The notes below the pieces were generated by a model that did no database searches, was not told the origin of the DNA, and worked only from the letters and a program-made list of their open reading frames with translations. DNA of 64,000 nucleotides, from contig NZ_QUDV01000010.1 of NCBI RefSeq assembly GCF_003477705.1, positions 1 to 64,000 on the forward strand. The letters run 5' to 3'. Position numbers and translations under genes: made by a program. This document shows positions 17,200-24,933 of the stretch, one piece after another. Within the stretch, counting starts at the first letter, position 1; every line of letters begins with the position of its first letter. This stretch comes from Dorea sp. AF36-15AT (lineage in GTDB: Bacteria; Bacillota; Clostridia; Lachnospirales; Lachnospiraceae).

Positions 17200-17227
17200 A
17201 TTATATATGTATTTTTTTAAATGTCAA
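17200..17227 (-). promoter_or_regulatory. Promoter of the antisense RNA
   Basis: TTGACA at 17227-17222 and TATAAT at 17205-17200 on the minus strand, 16-bp spacing. It lies after the thiC stop and points at the toxin gene, with no minus-strand ORF directly behind it. Confidence 0.7.
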
Positions 17228-17245
17228 GTATTGTTTTTGATTCTT

Positions 17246-18556
17246 TTACAGAATATCGATATATTCTCCTGCCAGTGCTTTGTTCATACTACGTACTGCG
17301 CAGAATTTTCCACACATGCTGCAGGTATCGCTGTGATCCTCTTCCGGACTTCTGCTGTCACGGATTGCCTTTGCATGCTCCGGATCCAACGCACATGCAT
17401 ACTGTGCTTCCCAGTCAAGCTTCTGTCTTGCTTCAGCCATCTTGTCATCAATGTCTCTTGCGCCCGGCACGCCCTTAGCAATATCTGCCGCATGAGCCGC
17501 AATCTTGGAAGCAATGATTCCCTGCTTCACATCATCAACATTTGGCAGTGCCAGATGTTCTGCCGGTGTTACATAGCACAGGAATGCAGCTCCGCTCATA
17601 GCGGCTACTGCTCCACCGATTGCACTTGTAATGTGATCATATCCCGGTGCAATATCAGTTACGATAGGTCCCAGTACATAGAATGGAGCTCCCATGCAGA
17701 TGCTCTGCTGGATCTTCATATTAGCTGCCACCTGATCAAGCGGTACATGTCCCGGTCCTTCTACCATAACCTGTACATTATGTGCCCACGCACGTTTGGT
17801 AAGTTCTCCCAGACGTACTAACTCTTCAATCTGGCATACATCGGATGCATCAGCAAGGCATCCTGGTCTGCAGGCATCACCAAGCGAAATCGTCACATCG
17901 TATTCTTCACAGATATCCAGAATCTCATCATAATATTCATAGAACGGATTCTCTTCACCTGTCATGCTCATCCATGCAAATACAAGACTTCCACCACGGC
18001 TTACGATATTCATTTTACGTTTGTGCTTTTTAATCTGTTCGATCGTCTTTCTTGTTATTCCACAGTGCAGCGTTACAAAATCAACGCCGTCTTCGGCATG
18101 CATCCGAATTACATCTACGAAATCTCTGGCAGTCAGTGTTGCCAGATCTCTTTGATAGTGGATGACGCTGTCATATACCGGAACAGTACCGATCATTGCC
18201 GGACATTCACTGGTCAGCTTTCTGCGGAATGGCTGGGTATCGCCATGGCTGGACAGATCCATGATGGCTTCTGCCCCCATATTTACCGCACTCATTACTT
18301 TCTGCATCTCGATATCATAATCTTTACAGTCTCTGGATACGCCCAGATTCACATTAATCTTTGTACGCAGCATGCTGCCGACTCCTTCCGGATTCAAACA
18401 AGTGTGATTCTTATTTGCGCAGATGGCTACCTTACCCTCTGCTACCAGCTTCATCAGCGCCTCGGACGTCATGTGTTCTTTCTCTGCAACCGCCTTGATC
18501 TCAGGTGTTACAATTCCTTTTCTTGCTGCGTCCATCTGTGTTGTGTATTCTCTCAT
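17246..18556 (-). CDS. thiC: Phosphomethylpyrimidine synthase ThiC
   Basis: 436 residues, the short bacterial form without the extra N-terminal domain. It converts aminoimidazole ribotide to HMP-phosphate, the pyrimidine half of thiamine, by radical-SAM chemistry. The C-terminal [11 protein letters not shown] (about 412-422) is the unusual CxxCxxxxC iron-sulphur motif of ThiC. Other family pieces include [20 protein letters not shown] and [12 protein letters not shown]. It is the second gene behind the TPP riboswitch, 95 bp after thiW, and so repressed by thiamine pyrophosphate. Confidence 0.96.
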   Translation of the reverse strand: MREYTTQMDAARKGIVTPEIKAVAEKEHMTSEALMKLVAEGKVAICANKNHTCLNPEGVGSMLRTKINVNLGVSRDCKDYDIEMQKVMSAVNMGAEAIMDLSSHGDTQPFRRKLTSECPAMIGTVPVYDSVIHYQRDLATLTARDFVDVIRMHAEDGVDFVTLHCGITRKTIEQIKKHKRKMNIVSRGGSLVFAWMSMTGEENPFYEYYDEILDICEEYDVTISLGDACRPGCLADASDVCQIEELVRLGELTKRAWAHNVQVMVEGPGHVPLDQVAANMKIQQSICMGAPFYVLGPIVTDIAPGYDHITSAIGGAVAAMSGAAFLCYVTPAEHLALPNVDDVKQGIIASKIAAHAADIAKGVPGARDIDDKMAEARQKLDWEAQYACALDPEHAKAIRDSRSPEEDHSDTCSMCGKFCAVRSMNKALAGEYIDIL

Positions 18557-18651
18557 CTTTTTTCTCCTTCTTCGGGATATCCCGGTTCTTTATTGCCCAC
18601 AACATTTTTCTTACGCGACAGAAGGTGGTGCCCCCAATCTGCCGCCATGCA

Positions 18652-19161
18652 TTACCTTTCAGTCCGTATCTGGTTCAGCGCTCCACCCTTTTCCAGTGCA
18701 GAGATCAATACATATGCCAGAATACTTCCCACAACTGTAGAAACAAGAAATGGCACAATATAGACAAATAATCCGGTTGGATTCAGTCCCATCAAAAGCT
18801 TTGCAACCGGATAAGCTGCAATTCCTCCCAGCACGCCGGTTCCAAACGCCTCAGCACAGCAGGTCAGCCAGAGCTTTCTACACATTGCATATACCAGTCC
18901 ACAGCACAGAGCTCCAACCATACTTCCCGGAAATGCCATCAGACTTCCGAGTCCAAGAAGGTTACGGATCAGACTTGCCGCAAATGCAATGCCGACTCCC
19001 CACCATGGTCCAAGTACAACTGCTGCCAGCACATTTACCATATGCTGTACCGGTGCACATTTGCTTCCAAGTATCGGAAAGCTGATAAAGCTTCCGACTA
19101 CAGCAACCGCTGTCAGAACACCTGCAAGAGCAAGCTTCTTAACTGTGTCATTCTGTTTCAT
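18652..19161 (-). CDS. thiW: ThiW, ECF S component for a thiamine precursor
   Basis: 169 residues with about five membrane helices. The N-terminus KKLALAGVLTAVAVVGSFISFPILGSKCAPVQHMVNVLAAVVLGP and the following PGSMVGALCCGLVY are characteristic of ThiW, which is always found with thiamine genes or TPP riboswitches and is predicted to import the thiazole moiety. It needs the shared EcfAAT module encoded elsewhere. It is the first gene after the TPP riboswitch. Confidence 0.92.
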   Translation of the reverse strand: MKQNDTVKKLALAGVLTAVAVVGSFISFPILGSKCAPVQHMVNVLAAVVLGPWWGVGIAFAASLIRNLLGLGSLMAFPGSMVGALCCGLVYAMCRKLWLTCCAEAFGTGVLGGIAAYPVAKLLMGLNPTGLFVYIVPFLVSTVVGSILAYVLISALEKGGALNQIRTER

Positions 19162-19230
19162 CTTGATTATCCTCCTTTCCTGCCATAGTAGTTGAGTAAC
19201 TCTCTTCTATAAATTCTATAAATAAGAAAA

Positions 19231-19253
19231 GAGACACCCCGTAAGGGCATCTC
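19231..19253 (-). terminator. Riboswitch-controlled terminator before thiW
   Basis: On the minus strand GAGATGCCC-TTAC-GGGGTGTCTC followed by TTTTCTT, between the TPP aptamer and the thiW start. This is the expression platform: bound TPP favours termination. Confidence 0.85.
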
Positions 19254-19279
19254 CTAAATCACTGATTACTCACTTTGTT

Positions 19280-19364
19280 GTCCCTACGTTGGCATTATCC
19301 AAATCAGGTTATGGGTCGAGAAATGCATTCTCCTCTCAGCCAGCTTTTTACGCCAGCTCCCCGT
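19280..19364 (-). promoter_or_regulatory. TPP riboswitch aptamer (THI element)
   Basis: The minus strand contains all conserved pieces in order: GGGGAGCTGG, GCTGGCTGAGAGG, GACCC, AACCTGATTTGGATAATGCC and AACGTAGGGA. It precedes thiW-thiC and a terminator hairpin, so it turns the operon off when thiamine pyrophosphate is plentiful. Confidence 0.97.
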
Positions 19365-19388
19365 AACGATCATTCTATTCGTCCTACA

Positions 19389-19417
19389 TTATACTATCTC
19401 TTCAACTTTTTTTCAAG
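19389..19417 (-). promoter_or_regulatory. Promoter of the thiW-thiC operon
   Basis: TTGAAA at 19417-19412 and TATAAT at 19394-19389, 17 bp apart, about 25 bp upstream of the TPP aptamer. Confidence 0.8.
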
Positions 19418-19554
19418 TATCGTTTATCTATAGATTATATCTATAATTAACCTTACTTATGGGATTTTTTTATTTTAATTCAATACACTTTATATGTTAT
19501 CCTATTTATTGAAGATATTAATACAATTTAATAAGAAAATGAGAGGAAAATGAG

Positions 19555-20628
19555 ATGTCATTGAAAGAGAATAACTCTGAAAAGAATCTGTCAGGCACAG
19601 GCGATTTGGGAAGTCTGAGCCGTCAACAGTTAAAAGAACTGGAAGCCAGAGAAAAAAACGGATTTCAGAAAGCTCTGGACTGGATTATCATGATACTTCC
19701 GGTAATCTGCGGAATCATTTCCATTCTGGAATATAAGTTTATTCCAGACGGAATCACGAACAGGAATCCACAAACCTATCTCGGTGCATTGATTGTACTT
19801 ATTGCGGCATATATCATTTATTTTTTGGTCGCATGGATTAAAAAAATGCGCGGGAATCTTCCTTGTATAGAGAAGCTACGCTACAGAGCACCTCTGTTTT
19901 CAGCACTGTTTCTTCTGTTGGGCGGATATGATTATCTGACTTTGAAGACCGGAATCTTGACACAGCCATTTGTACCATGTCTGAACGCAGTACTGAATAT
20001 CGCATGGGAAGATAAAGCTTATCTGATCAATTGTACACTTCATACACTGCGTCTCCTGCTACTCGGATACTTCAGCGGAGTCATCGTTGGTCTGATCACC
20101 GGTATAGCCTGTGGCTATTTTGAGAAGGTACGCTACTGGATCAATCCTATTATCAAATTCTTAGGACCAATCCCAACTCCTACCTGGATCCCGATTATCA
20201 TGGTAGTTGCTTCATCACTGTTCAAGGGTGCCATCTTCGTAATCGCGCTTGGTTCATGGTTCGCTGTAACAGTCGCTTCCATGACTGGTATATCTAACGT
20301 AGATAAAAGCTATTTTGAGGCAGCTCGGACCTTAGGTGCATCGCAGCGTCAGCTCGTATTTAATGTTGCGATCCCGCATGCTATGCCATCCATTCTCCAG
20401 GGATGCACACAGGCTATGAGTTCTGCCTGCGTAGCTATCACAGTTGCCGAAATGATGGGTGTTAAAGCAGGACTTGGCTGGTATATGAACTGGGCAAAAT
20501 CCTGGGCAGCTTATGATAAGATGTTTGCCGCATTATTTGTGATCTGCATCATCTTCACAGTTGTCACCAAAGTATTGGATCTTATCAAGCGTCGCCTGTT
20601 GAGATGGCAGAATGGAGTTGTTAAATAA
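19555..20628 (+). CDS. ABC transporter permease (SsuC/TauC/ThiX type)
   Basis: 357 residues. A hydrophilic N-terminus of about 40 residues, two or three extra helices, then a BPD_transp_1 permease domain (about 150-350) with the EAA loop EAARTLGASQRQLVFNVAIPHAMP. This type moves nitrate/taurine/sulfonate-like or thiamine-precursor substrates. It overlaps the ATPase gene by one base (TAATG). The start follows GAGAGGAAAATGAG. The divergent thiW-thiC operon suggests, but does not prove, a pyrimidine thiamine-precursor transporter; no TPP riboswitch precedes it on this strand. Confidence 0.88.
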   Translation: MSLKENNSEKNLSGTGDLGSLSRQQLKELEAREKNGFQKALDWIIMILPVICGIISILEYKFIPDGITNRNPQTYLGALIVLIAAYIIYFLVAWIKKMRGNLPCIEKLRYRAPLFSALFLLLGGYDYLTLKTGILTQPFVPCLNAVLNIAWEDKAYLINCTLHTLRLLLLGYFSGVIVGLITGIACGYFEKVRYWINPIIKFLGPIPTPTWIPIIMVVASSLFKGAIFVIALGSWFAVTVASMTGISNVDKSYFEAARTLGASQRQLVFNVAIPHAMPSILQGCTQAMSSACVAITVAEMMGVKAGLGWYMNWAKSWAAYDKMFAALFVICIIFTVVTKVLDLIKRRLLRWQNGVVK

Positions 20629-21398
20629 TGGAAGAAAAAAAAGTCACACTGAAGCTGGATAATGTATCCAAAAGCTTTGCCAAAATAGAAAACGATGAAG
20701 TTACCCATGCATTAAATGAAGTTGACCTTACATTGCACAGCGGCGAATTCGTCAGCCTTGTAGGTCCTTCCGGCTGTGGTAAATCCACTATCCTCCGCTT
20801 GATTGCGGGACTGATCGTCCCAACCACGGGAACCGTATCTGTAGATGGGAAACCAGTCACCAAGCCATCTCCGGAACGAGGTATGGTATTCCAGAAACCG
20901 ACCTTATTCCCATGGCTCACTGTTGAGAAAAATATTGCTTTCAGTCTGAGAATGCAAGGCAAATTAAAAGGTAACGAAGACAGAGTCCATCGGATGCTGG
21001 ATGTCATCGGACTGGACGCCTTCAAAGACGACTATCCGGATCAGTTATCCGGAGGTATGGCACAGCGAGTTGCACTGGTGCGCTCACTAATCAATGAACC
21101 GGACATTCTGCTCCTGGACGAGCCCCTTGGCGCGCTGGATGCATTTACCCGCATGAACATGCAGGACGAAATCCTGAAGATCTGGTACGAAAAGAAACAA
21201 CTCGCTATCATGGTAACCCATGATGTCGATGAAGCTATTTACATGGGAACCCGAGTCCTCGTAATGGATGCTAACCCAGGACGAATCGTTGAGGATATAC
21301 ATATTGATCAGACCTATCCTCGTGACCGTTCTTCTGCATCATTCGTAGAATATCGCAACCGTATACTGAATCGACTGCACTTTGGCGGTAATTCATAA
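20628..21398 (+). CDS. ABC transporter ATP-binding protein (SsuB/ThiZ type)
   Basis: 256 residues, complete. Walker A GPSGCGKST near residue 47, ABC signature LSGGMAQRVALVRSL near 140, Walker B ILLLDEPLGALD near 160, and the H-loop MVTHDVDEA near 195. It powers the permease encoded just before it and takes cargo from the lipoprotein encoded next. The three genes form one plus-strand operon. Confidence 0.93.
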   Translation: MEEKKVTLKLDNVSKSFAKIENDEVTHALNEVDLTLHSGEFVSLVGPSGCGKSTILRLIAGLIVPTTGTVSVDGKPVTKPSPERGMVFQKPTLFPWLTVEKNIAFSLRMQGKLKGNEDRVHRMLDVIGLDAFKDDYPDQLSGGMAQRVALVRSLINEPDILLLDEPLGALDAFTRMNMQDEILKIWYEKKQLAIMVTHDVDEAIYMGTRVLVMDANPGRIVEDIHIDQTYPRDRSSASFVEYRNRILNRLHFGGNS

Positions 21399-21479
21399 CC
21401 GCCCTGGCTCTGTTCCAATATCGCCGCTCTGGTATGTCCCGACGGTTTGGAAATATATATTTTATAAAGGAGAGAAAAA

Positions 21480-22673
21480 ATGAAACTCAAAAATGCAAAA
21501 CGCGTAATGGCTGCTGCAATGCTTTCTGTCATGACTCTGTCACTGGCAGCATGCGGCGGAAAAGACACCACTCCAACTGATAATTCTTCTAAGAAAGAGA
21601 CAAGTGCCAAAGATGTAGAACGTCCGGAAGCAGTTTCCGAAGAAGACTGGGAGGCTATGAAAAAAGAGCCGGTATTCGGTCAGGAATTAAACTACCTGTT
21701 CAATGGTGGTGCTTGTGTATCTGCTAAATACATGGCAGAAGTACAGGGATACTATGAAGAATACGGTATCAATGCCAAATACCTTGAAGGTGATTCCGTT
21801 GTAACTACAGTTGGTTCAGGTCAGTGTCTGTGGGGAACAGACCACATTGCAACCATGCTCGTTCCGGTAACTAACGATGTTAAGATCACATTCGTAGCCG
21901 GTGCACATATTGGATGCAAATCTATCTACGTTCCAGCCGACAGTGATATCCAGTCTGTCGAAGACCTGAAAGGTAAGACAATTGCTATCCACGATGGTAT
22001 CGGTAACTCTGACCAGAACATCTGCTACCGTATGTTGGATAAAAATGGCGTTGATCCTACTTCAGAAGTAGAATTTACCGACATTAACGACAGCGCAGCT
22101 ACTGTACAGGCTATGGAAAGCGGTGAAGTAGATGCTACTATCTTCTCTGATTACTTCGTAATGGCTAATTACAAAGATGATATGAGAATGATTTGCTCTA
22201 TCGGATACAGCCCGGAATTCCAGAGCGAAGCTTGCTGTGTAACTGCTATGAACACAGACTTCATTAAAGAGAACCCAGTACATGCTAAATATGTCACAAT
22301 GGCAATCAAACGTGGTGGTGAATACAACCGTCTCCACTCCGAGGATGCTGTTCAGGCAATGTACGATAACGACAAGATGACTGGTGATAAAGACATCCAG
22401 CTTGCATTCTGGGATGGTCTTCATTTCGGTCTGTCTGACAAGTTTACAGAAGCTTCACTTCGTCAGATTGCAGAAGATTACCTTCGTCTTGGTATCATCA
22501 CCAACAAAGACCTTACTGTAGATGAGATCATGGATATGGCTTGGACAGAGACATGCCCGGACGAAGAGATGCCGGAAGGATACACCGTTGCCGATCCTGT
22601 AGAGCCGGAAGATGCTGTAGTTCCTGTAAAAGCAAAAGAAAATCCAGCTAAACTGGATGGATTCGGACTGTAA
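21480..22673 (+). CDS. ABC transporter substrate-binding lipoprotein (NMT1/ThiY-like)
   Basis: 397 residues. Lipoprotein signal MAAAMLSVMTLSLAACGG with the modified cysteine near residue 22, then a NitT/TauT/NMT1-type binding fold (about 70-340) with WGTDHIATMLVPVTNDVKITFVAG and the central DLKGKTIAIHDGIGN. Paired cysteines occur in SEACCVTAMN. The ligand may be a thiamine pyrimidine precursor given the neighbours, but an aromatic or sulfonate ligand is possible. Behind GGAGAGAAAA. Long gap (81 bp) after the ATPase gene. Confidence 0.85.
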   Translation: MKLKNAKRVMAAAMLSVMTLSLAACGGKDTTPTDNSSKKETSAKDVERPEAVSEEDWEAMKKEPVFGQELNYLFNGGACVSAKYMAEVQGYYEEYGINAKYLEGDSVVTTVGSGQCLWGTDHIATMLVPVTNDVKITFVAGAHIGCKSIYVPADSDIQSVEDLKGKTIAIHDGIGNSDQNICYRMLDKNGVDPTSEVEFTDINDSAATVQAMESGEVDATIFSDYFVMANYKDDMRMICSIGYSPEFQSEACCVTAMNTDFIKENPVHAKYVTMAIKRGGEYNRLHSEDAVQAMYDNDKMTGDKDIQLAFWDGLHFGLSDKFTEASLRQIAEDYLRLGIITNKDLTVDEIMDMAWTETCPDEEMPEGYTVADPVEPEDAVVPVKAKENPAKLDGFGL

Positions 22674-22695
22674 GATTTCTCGAATCAAACATACC

Positions 22696-22730
22696 AAAAT
22701 AGCGAGACGCATTACGCGCCTCGCTATTTT
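22696..22730. terminator. Bidirectional terminator
   Basis: 11-bp stem AAAATAGCGAG/CTCGCTATTTT with a GC-rich 13-nt loop, between the convergent binding-protein and cytidylate-kinase-like genes; T/A runs on both sides. Confidence 0.85.
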
Positions 22731-22762
22731 TATGCCATTTTCATGACTTTATATATATGTTT

Positions 22763-23365
22763 TTATTCAGCAATTCTTTTCTTAATATATTCTTCCATCA
22801 TATCAGCTGTGCCATCAAGTCCCAGTCTGCTGCTGTTAATACTGACATCATATCCTCTGGAGTCACCCCATTTGATCTTGCAGTAATGATTGTGGTACGT
22901 CTTACGCTTACGATCATGACGTGCGAGCAATTCCTCGGCTTCTCCTCTGGATACACCTTCACGCTGCATGGTACGTTCAATCTTGTCCTGCATATCCCCT
23001 AATACGAAGAAACTGATCAAGTTCGGATTCTCTTTCAGAACCGTCTCTGCACATCGTCCCACGATAACAAAAGACTCACCCTCGTCAGCTTTCTTTCTCA
23101 GAAAATCAAACTGCAGATTAGCAATGTTTTCCTGTGGAGAATTACTGTAGCCTTTTACCGTTCTAGAGAAAAATGGAGTCTTCGGCAACTCATCGAATTT
23201 TTCCAGTGTCTTAACATCCACTTTCTTGTCCAATGCAATCTCGCCGAGCATATGATAATCATAAAAAGTCAGTCCAAATCGTTTTGCCAACTCCTCTGCT
23301 ATCCTATGTCCACCGCTTCCATACTCACGTCCAATGGAAATAATCAGCTGTTTCTTCAGTTCCAT
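22763..23365 (-). CDS. Cytidylate-kinase-like family protein
   Basis: 200 residues. The P-loop is GREYGSGGHRIAEELA near residue 12, typical of the PF13189 (cytidylate_kin2) family rather than canonical Cmk. A later VIVGRCAETVL and the RxxxR pair in ARHDRKRKTYHNHYC form the lid region. The substrate is not known for this group. It follows the ArsB/NhaD permease by 19 bp in the same direction, so the two are probably co-transcribed. Confidence 0.85.
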   Translation of the reverse strand: MELKKQLIISIGREYGSGGHRIAEELAKRFGLTFYDYHMLGEIALDKKVDVKTLEKFDELPKTPFFSRTVKGYSNSPQENIANLQFDFLRKKADEGESFVIVGRCAETVLKENPNLISFFVLGDMQDKIERTMQREGVSRGEAEELLARHDRKRKTYHNHYCKIKWGDSRGYDVSINSSRLGLDGTADMMEEYIKKRIAE

Positions 23366-23384
23366 ACTATCACATTCCTTTCCA

Positions 23385-24737
23385 TTAACAATATCTGAGC
23401 CAGATTCCTACTGTTGCAACCACCATTACGATAATTGTTGCCGGAACTGCACTCTTGCAGTATTTGCCCCATCCAACGATGTGACCTTCTTTTGCGATAA
23501 CCGACATACCTACTACATTCGCTGATGCTCCGATTGGTGTTGCGCTTCCTCCGATATCTGTTCCCATAGAAAGTCCCCATGCCAGTGTAGAAATATTCAC
23601 ACCATTCAGGGCTGCCAGACTCTGGATAACAGGAACCATTGTAGCCGCAAATGGGATATTATCTACAAATGCACTTGCAATTGCAGAAACCCAAATGATA
23701 ATCGCTACCATTACATACAGGTTGCCACCACTGACACTACCAATAAATTCGGCGATCAGCTTCAAAACATTTGTCTGCTCCAGACCACCTACTACGACAA
23801 AAAGTCCAATGAAGAATAACAGCGTCTTATAATCTACGCCTTTAATCACCTTCACTATATTTTTACCGGATGTAATCAGTGTAACGATTGCAATTCCAAG
23901 ACCAATCGTCGCTACCGTAAGTCCTGTCTGTGCATGTGTTACAAGAAGTACAACTGCACACAGAAAAATGACTGTGCTAATTGCAAAACTTGTCTTATTG
24001 GTAATCGCTGACTTCGGATCCGGATATTCTGCTACTACTTTTCCAGTACGCTTTACACGAAGTTCTTTGTGGAAAATCAAATAGTAATAGATTACTACCA
24101 GAATCAGTGAAATACCAGCCAGTACACCAGTATTGGTAATAAAGTCTGCAAATGTCAGCTGCAGAGATGTTCCGACAATGATGTTCGGCGGATCTCCGCA
24201 CATAGTTGCTGATCCTCCAAGGTTCGCGCAGAAGATCTCTGCCAAAACCATCGGAACCGGGTCAAAGTCCAGCAAATCAGCAAGTTCCAATGTAACTGCT
24301 GCCAGGAACAGGATAACTGTAATACTGTCAATGAACATTGCCAGTATCGAAGACATAAACATGAATGTAATAAAGATCGGTATCACTTTATATTTTACCG
24401 CTTTTGCGATCGTCATGCAAAGCCATCTGAAAAATCCCGCTGCTGCCATACCTTCTACCATGATCATCATACCGGCTACGAAAATGATCGTTGCCCAGTT
24501 GATGCCGGCAGAGCTCTCAGAAGCCTCACCTGCTGTGTACCAAAATCCCCTCGTAAATATCTGAGCCACATTCAATGTCTCAGTCAATGCTGTCATACTA
24601 TGCATGCAGATTCCAAATACAACAACCATTGTAACCACTGCACATCCCAAAGTAATAATATGACGTTCAATCTTGTCCATGATAATCAGTAAAAACATTA
24701 CCAAGAATATCAGGACAGCCGCAATTTGTGCCGCCAT
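23385..24737 (-). CDS. ArsB/NhaD-type ion transporter
   Basis: 450 residues with about eleven membrane helices. Segments such as FCANLGGSATMCGDPPNIIVGTSL (near 180) and GLSMGTDIGGSATPIGASANVVG (near 395) are the two inverted-repeat signature loops of the ArsB/NhaD (ion transporter) superfamily. Without an arsR or arsC neighbour, arsenite efflux is not favoured; Na+/H+ exchange or organic-anion transport is equally possible. Promoter at 24784-24812. The downstream kinase-like gene may modulate or use its substrate. Confidence 0.88.
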   Translation of the reverse strand: MAAQIAAVLIFLVMFLLIIMDKIERHIITLGCAVVTMVVVFGICMHSMTALTETLNVAQIFTRGFWYTAGEASESSAGINWATIIFVAGMMIMVEGMAAAGFFRWLCMTIAKAVKYKVIPIFITFMFMSSILAMFIDSITVILFLAAVTLELADLLDFDPVPMVLAEIFCANLGGSATMCGDPPNIIVGTSLQLTFADFITNTGVLAGISLILVVIYYYLIFHKELRVKRTGKVVAEYPDPKSAITNKTSFAISTVIFLCAVVLLVTHAQTGLTVATIGLGIAIVTLITSGKNIVKVIKGVDYKTLLFFIGLFVVVGGLEQTNVLKLIAEFIGSVSGGNLYVMVAIIIWVSAIASAFVDNIPFAATMVPVIQSLAALNGVNISTLAWGLSMGTDIGGSATPIGASANVVGMSVIAKEGHIVGWGKYCKSAVPATIIVMVVATVGIWLRYC

Positions 24738-24783
24738 AGCTTATTGCCTCTCTTTCCTTTGTATTTTCAATTTCCAAATGCCT

Positions 24784-24812
24784 ATTATAGTCGGAAAGAT
24801 TGTTAAATTCAA
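24784..24812 (-). promoter_or_regulatory. Promoter of the ArsB/NhaD operon
   Basis: TTGAAT at 24812-24807 and TATAAT at 24789-24784, 17-bp spacing. A TTGACA lies six bases further up but would need a 23-bp spacer. Confidence 0.65.
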
Positions 24813-24885
24813 TGTCAATCTAGCAAAAAAATTGTACTAAAAAAAGTGCTTTTTTTCTTTCTGTACTTTCTCCACAGGTCAGGCC

Positions 24886-24933
24886 AAAAATCTAACAGTT
24901 GGAGGCCGGTACAAAATAATACACTCAACTGTT
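24886..24933 (-). terminator. Terminator of topB
   Basis: On the minus strand AACAGTTG, overlapping the topB stop codon, pairs with CAACTGTT and is followed by AGATTTTT. The loop is long (24 nt). Confidence 0.55.

Noticed and set aside
24807..24820. TTGACA upstream of the ArsB/NhaD -10 box as the -35 element
   Set aside because: The spacing would be 23 bp; TTGAAT at 17 bp is the better candidate.
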